This document shows positions 61,076 to 64,000 of a DNA stretch of 64,000 nt, piece after piece; the stretch's first letter is position 1, and each line of letters begins with the position of its first letter. The stretch is from Aureitalea marina (GTDB lineage Bacteria; Bacteroidota; Bacteroidia; Flavobacteriales; Flavobacteriaceae). Below the pieces are notes generated by a model. It was not told the DNA's origin and did not search any database. It saw nothing but the letters and a program-made list of their open reading frames with translations. The position numbers and the translations under genes are program-made. The stretch is from assembly GCF_002943755.1 (NCBI RefSeq), contig NZ_MQUB01000001.1, positions 1,476,501 to 1,540,500 of the forward strand, in the 5' to 3' direction.

Positions 61076-61643
61076 GTACCTATCCCTTTTAATACTAACT
61101 CTTGCCGTTGTAAGCTGCGGTCCTGAATTAGAAATGAAATACCAGGAAAACCCGCAACCGGTAGAATGCCCTGGAGCAGATAAGGCGCTATTACATGAGG
61201 CTCTGTATAGTTTCCAGGAAGATATTGCCAAGGCCTACAATTACAAGCGGTTTGATCCCAAAGAACCACTGTATATCGTGAATGGATACCGCTATTTTGT
61301 TCACAAAGGCGGTTTGGGTGAAGCCGATTTCGCAGAATTGATGTCCAGTCATACCAAGGCTGTGCTCCAGGAACTTCGGAAAGAACCTATCTGGTCCGAT
61401 GTAGAAGGTTACAGCAACCTGGACTACCAAAGCGAGTTTGTGGTCTGTGTTTTGGACAACATCAAGAACAGGGACATGCAGGAGACCTTCGCATCCTTGA
61501 ACGAGATCAATTCCATGTCTCCCAAATTGACGGCAGAACCGCTACGTAGAAACGTCAACCAGGTAGCCAATGACCCCTACCTGGCCATGTATATCGCCCT
61601 GGACTATTACTACAACTATCTATTAGACCTGGAAAGCGAATAG
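61059..61643 (+). CDS. Lipoprotein between the mutase subunit genes
   Basis: The 194-residue protein has lipobox VSC (about 17-19). The rest is soluble with aromatic-rich segments ([41 protein letters not shown]) and one internal Cys. It overlaps mutA by 17 bp and lies 2 bp before mutB, so it is inside the operon. Similar lipoproteins are found there in some Flavobacteria; no role is known. Confidence 0.78.
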   Translation: MKKMLKYLSLLILTLAVVSCGPELEMKYQENPQPVECPGADKALLHEALYSFQEDIAKAYNYKRFDPKEPLYIVNGYRYFVHKGGLGEADFAELMSSHTKAVLQELRKEPIWSDVEGYSNLDYQSEFVVCVLDNIKNRDMQETFASLNEINSMSPKLTAEPLRRNVNQVANDPYLAMYIALDYYYNYLLDLESE

Positions 61644-61645
61644 GT

Positions 61646-63775
61646 ATGAAGCGAAAAGCACTGCAACACCTGGAGCTTGTTCCACGCCCGGCCAATTCAC
61701 AAGACAGGTCCGAAAAGATGACGACCGCCGAAGGAATTGCTATCAAGGCCAGTTACAAGGCTCAGGACCTGGATGGAGCGGAACACTTGGATTTCATTGC
61801 CGGTATCCCGCCTTACCTCCGTGGTCCCTACAGTACGATGTACGTTCGACGACCTTGGACCATCCGGCAGTACGCGGGATTCTCTACAGCGGAGGAAAGC
61901 AACGCCTTCTACCGAAGGAATTTGGCAGCGGGTCAGAAAGGTCTCTCTGTCGCCTTTGACCTGGCGACACACCGCGGTTACGACAGCGACCACGAACGGG
62001 TGGTTGGAGATGTTGGAAAGGCCGGAGTGGCCATCGACTCTGTTGAAGATATGAAGATCCTCTTCGATCAGATACCCTTGGATAAAATGAGTGTTTCCAT
62101 GACCATGAACGGTGCTGTTCTGCCCATTATGGCATTCTACATAGTAGCCGCGGAAGAACAAGGGGTGGAACCTAAAGCCTTGGCCGGGACCATACAAAAT
62201 GACATCCTTAAGGAGTTTATGGTGCGGAATACCTACATCTACCCTCCTACGCCCTCCATGCGGATCATCAGTGATATTTTCGAATTCACTTCCAAGAACA
62301 TGCCGCGTTTCAACTCCATTTCCATTTCGGGTTATCACATGCAAGAAGCAGGGGCGACCTGTGATATCGAATTGGCGTATACCCTGGCAGATGGATTAGA
62401 GTACATCAGGACAGGATTAAAGGCCGGAATGGACATAGATTCCTTTGCACCCAGGTTATCCTTTTTCTGGGCCATCGGTATGAATCATTTCATGGAGATT
62501 GCCAAGATGCGCGCAGCTCGTATGCTTTGGGCCAAGATCGTAAAGCAATTCGACCCAAAGAATCCAAAATCCCTGGCACTGAGAACACATAGCCAGACTA
62601 GCGGTTGGAGCTTGACCGAACAGGATCCCTTTAACAATGTGGCCCGAACCTGCATTGAAGCGGCAGCAGCGGCATTTGGCGGGACCCAGTCATTACACAC
62701 CAATGCCCTGGACGAGGCCATAGCACTACCAACCGATTTCTCGGCCCGTATCGCTAGGAATACCCAGTTGTACCTGCAGGAGGAGACTGAATTAACGCGG
62801 ACCACAGATCCTTGGGCAGGAAGTTATTATGTGGAATCCCTCACCCGCGATATCGCAAACAAGGCCTGGGAATTGATACAGGAGGTAGAAGACCTGGGTG
62901 GAATGACCAAGGCCATAGAGGCGGGAATCCCCAAGTTGAGGATCGAAGAAGCAGCTGCCCGGAAACAAGCCAGGATCGATAGTGGGCAGGATGTGATCGT
63001 CGGTGTGAATAAATATCGCCTGGAGAAGGAAGACCCCTTGCATATTCTGGATGTAGACAATCAAAAGGTAAGAGAATCCCAATTGGCCCGCTTAAAGAGC
63101 CTGAAAGAAGGGCGAGACGAGCAAAAGGTGCAAGCCTGCCTGCAAGCCCTGACCAAATGTGCTGGTAGTGGAGAAGGAAATTTGTTAGCTTTGGCCGTAG
63201 ATGCCGCCCGACAGCGAGCTACCCTGGGAGAGATCAGCGATGCCTTGGAAAAAGAGTTCGGTCGTTACAAGGCCCAGATCAAATCCTTTAGCGGAGTTTA
63301 CAGTAAAGAGATCAAACAAGACCCTACATTCGAAAAAGCCCGTGAAATGGCCGACACCTTTGCCGAACAGGAAGGTAGACGGCCCAGGATCATGATCGCT
63401 AAAATGGGACAGGACGGTCACGACCGGGGAGCTAAAGTTGTAGCCACAGGATATGCCGATGTTGGTTTTGACGTCGATATCGGGCCTTTGTTCCAGACGC
63501 CTTCAGAAGCTGCCAAACAAGCTGTAGAGAACGACGTCCATATACTGGGTGTCTCTTCCTTAGCCGCAGGCCACAAAACCCTGGTGCCCGAGGTGATAGA
63601 AGAATTAAAGGGATATGGTCGTGACGATATCATGGTGATAGTAGGAGGGGTAATTCCCGCCCAGGATTATCAGTTCTTATTCGATGCCGGTGCTGTAGCG
63701 GTTTACGGACCGGGTACACGGATCAGTGAAGCAGCTGTAGAAATACTGGAAATTCTCATTGAAAGCAATAAGTAA
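61646..63775 (+). CDS. mutB: Methylmalonyl-CoA mutase large subunit
   Basis: The 709-residue protein (also called ScpA) has the catalytic barrel ([21 protein letters not shown], about 62-82, and [16 protein letters not shown]) and the B12-binding domain at about 585-709 with [18 protein letters not shown] (DxHxxG cobalt ligand), [12 protein letters not shown] and [10 protein letters not shown]. It completes the propionate/succinyl-CoA node. No MeaB-type GTPase is seen in the window. Confidence 0.97.
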   Translation: MKRKALQHLELVPRPANSQDRSEKMTTAEGIAIKASYKAQDLDGAEHLDFIAGIPPYLRGPYSTMYVRRPWTIRQYAGFSTAEESNAFYRRNLAAGQKGLSVAFDLATHRGYDSDHERVVGDVGKAGVAIDSVEDMKILFDQIPLDKMSVSMTMNGAVLPIMAFYIVAAEEQGVEPKALAGTIQNDILKEFMVRNTYIYPPTPSMRIISDIFEFTSKNMPRFNSISISGYHMQEAGATCDIELAYTLADGLEYIRTGLKAGMDIDSFAPRLSFFWAIGMNHFMEIAKMRAARMLWAKIVKQFDPKNPKSLALRTHSQTSGWSLTEQDPFNNVARTCIEAAAAAFGGTQSLHTNALDEAIALPTDFSARIARNTQLYLQEETELTRTTDPWAGSYYVESLTRDIANKAWELIQEVEDLGGMTKAIEAGIPKLRIEEAAARKQARIDSGQDVIVGVNKYRLEKEDPLHILDVDNQKVRESQLARLKSLKEGRDEQKVQACLQALTKCAGSGEGNLLALAVDAARQRATLGEISDALEKEFGRYKAQIKSFSGVYSKEIKQDPTFEKAREMADTFAEQEGRRPRIMIAKMGQDGHDRGAKVVATGYADVGFDVDIGPLFQTPSEAAKQAVENDVHILGVSSLAAGHKTLVPEVIEELKGYGRDDIMVIVGGVIPAQDYQFLFDAGAVAVYGPGTRISEAAVEILEILIESNK

Positions 63776-63837
63776 CAATTTAGTTACTTAGTGTTTTGTT
63801 ACTTATTGATTTAAATTCGTAACTTGCCCTTGTGCAA

Positions 63838-64000
63838 ATGCCTTTCAAATTTGGTAAAGTTGTTCAGGACGACTTTTTTGTAAACCGGGAATCGGAGATA
63901 CATCATATCTCCAATCTCCTGGGATCCGGCATTAATGTTACCCTGATCTCACCGCGCCGCTGGGGCAAGTCGTCCTTGCTCTTTAAGATCGGACGGGAAA
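63838..64000 (+). CDS. ATPase (AAA/archaeal-type ATP-binding protein), 3' partial
   Basis: ATG 63838 opens MPFKFGKVVQDDFFVNRESE, a typical start of the ATP-binding proteins of this class, followed by P-loop SPRRWGKSSLL (about 40-50). The gene runs off the window. Relatives are poorly characterised and are often recently acquired; no function is proposed. Confidence 0.75.
   Translation, partial: MPFKFGKVVQDDFFVNRESEIHHISNLLGSGINVTLISPRRWGKSSLLFKIGRE

Noticed and set aside
61555-61746. Minus-strand frames under the mutase operon as genes
   Set aside because: They lie opposite tightly packed, well-recognised coding sequence.
63783-63805. Two GTTACTTA direct repeats 15 bp apart before the last gene as an operator
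   Set aside because: Short AT-rich repeats are expected by chance in such a gap and no cognate regulator is visible; noted only.

Overview
The window looks like the chromosome of a marine-type Flavobacteriaceae (Bacteroidota), of the broad Muricauda/Robiginitalea/Zobellia kind. The evidence is family composition: a type IX secretion C-terminal domain, a LETM1-related biofilm protein, a CarboxypepD_reg/TonB receptor, DUF2807, DUF4331, 2TM-domain and DUF2141 proteins, B12-dependent methylmalonyl-CoA mutase in two subunits, and -7 promoter elements of the Bacteroidota form TAnnTTTG. No rRNA, CRISPR array, prophage or intact insertion sequence was seen. One tRNA (Pro, anticodon GGG) is present.

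Layout. 1-5.7 kb: 3' part of a BNR/sortilin-like protein, a DUF2490 barrel, a hydrolase-OsmC fusion, a YdeI-like protein and a lipoprotein that looks like a metal-less Cu/Zn superoxide dismutase. 5.8-8.5 kb (minus): a DUF4331 pair with a TPR lipoprotein. 9.9-16.9 kb (minus): a LytTR two-component locus with a histidine kinase fused to a 2TM domain, four stand-alone 2TM proteins, a DUF2306 protein, a secreted TPR-like protein and a TonB receptor. 17-25 kb: DUF1028-T9SS protein, NDH-2, ECF sigma factor with a membrane partner, acyltransferase, Nudix hydrolase, cyclophilin, TRIC channel. 24.5-31.4 kb: the RDD / SpoIIM-like / DUF4129 / DUF4350 / MoxR / DUF58 cluster. 32-39 kb: OxyR, a PadR-PspC-DUF2807 operon, and intergenic repeats. 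39-46 kb: thioredoxin reductase, cardiolipin synthase, MscS channel, patatin. 46.6-49.8 kb: a decayed accessory stretch beside tRNA-Pro. 49.8-64 kb: AsmA/DUF748-like protein, amidohydrolase, OprB-like porin, MBL hydrolase, sugar dehydrogenase with cytochrome c, udk, divIC-like gene, methylmalonyl-CoA mutase subunits and the start of an ATPase.

The most interesting signal is regulatory. Three minus-strand transcription units of the LytTR locus are each preceded by two copies of a TTGACARTT-type repeat exactly 21 bp apart. In each, a -7-like element begins exactly 43 nt after the start of the second repeat. A fourth site with the same geometry lies 15 kb away, before a DUF2141 gene. The repeats fit the known DNA-binding consensus of LytTR regulators, so the locus probably autoregulates and also controls the TonB receptor and the DUF2141 protein.

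A second pattern concerns sequence quality. Four conserved genes (TonB receptor, Nudix hydrolase, DUF4129 protein, PadR regulator) are each broken by a single missing base in a short G/C run, and adding one G or C restores the family sequence each time. This suggests homopolymer under-calling in the assembly more than true gene decay. Two loci (32.4-32.6 and 34.6-34.8 kb) carry a composite intergenic element: oppositely oriented heptamer arrays followed by a GC-rich box. Two further copies of the box lie in the decayed region.
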